Positions 51,708 to 51,720 of a stretch of 51,720 nucleotides of DNA are shown here, piece by piece. Position numbers and translations under genes: made by a program. The notes beneath the pieces were generated by a model. That model made no database searches and was not told the origin of the DNA. It saw only the letters and a list, made by a program, of their open reading frames with translations. Origin of the DNA: Magnetococcales bacterium (GTDB lineage Bacteria; Pseudomonadota; Magnetococcia; Magnetococcales; Magnetaquicoccaceae); NCBI GenBank assembly GCA_002753095.1, contig PDZU01000017.1, positions 1 to 51,720 of the forward strand, written 5' to 3'. Each line of letters begins with the position of its first letter. The first letter of the stretch is position 1.

Positions 51708-51720
51708 CTCCCAATGGGTT

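Noticed and set aside
51442..51714. An N-terminal extension of the flavoprotein back to 51714
   Set aside because: This stretch is made of perfect hairpins and low-complexity DNA, and a GTG with a good ribosome site lies at 51441.

Overview
The window reads as a stretch of a free-living, gram-negative proteobacterial chromosome. Three things suggest a chemolithoautotroph resembling the Magnetococcia (magnetotactic cocci of the Alphaproteobacteria sensu lato): succinyl-CoA synthetase plus a two-subunit 2-oxoacid:ferredoxin oxidoreductase and a fumarate-reductase-like flavoprotein (the reductive half of a reductive TCA cycle), several large hybrid histidine kinases, and a giant LEPR-XLL surface protein. 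This placement is an inference; no 16S or tRNA gene is present. Most genes lie on the minus strand.

Layout. (1) Positions 1-11704, minus: the first ~3,900 codons of a giant surface protein (LEPR-XLL motif, DUF4347, Ig-like and flagellin/hook-like repeats, paired EF-hand loops, GW-type repeats). It runs off the window and has a good promoter. Upstream, 12050-14929 encodes an AMIN/TolC fusion that may be its outer-membrane exporter. (2) 15105-17116: an orphan DUF5675 gene, a small conserved protein with a terminator, and an XRE/S24 repressor with a likely autoregulatory operator. (3) 17878-26209, minus: a tightly overlapped operon. In transcription order it holds a response regulator with an excisionase-like HTH, a Tat-exported Fe-S aldo/keto reductase, a DUF6599 protein, a Tat-exported DUF362 protein, a NapH-like polyferredoxin, and LarC, LarB and LarE (nickel-pincer nucleotide synthesis). 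LarA is missing. (4) 26515-35717: a signalling block with a single-domain receiver, a REC-HK-REC protein, a dCache-HAMP-GAF-HK-REC protein with a periplasmic partner, a helical hypothetical protein and a PAS-HK-REC kinase.

(5) 35704-40338, minus: a three-gene module, likely one operon, of a nitrilase-superfamily enzyme with an extra N-terminal domain, a winged-helix protein and a KGGVGR-type ParA/MinD-like ATPase with TPRs. I consider this the best candidate for an undescribed system. (6) 40591-42537: two nearly identical tandem Rpn-family (PD-(D/E)XK) genes that differ mainly in a run of EGRA repeats. (7) 42720-51441, minus: the carbon-metabolism block. In transcription order: frdA-like flavoprotein, sucC, sucD, korA, korB, a pentapeptide-repeat protein, sdhE and an Old Yellow Enzyme.

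Two intergenic clusters of nested perfect hairpins (17690-17812 and about 51500-51707) look like members of a genome-specific palindromic repeat family. No CRISPR array, tRNA, rRNA or complete insertion sequence was seen.
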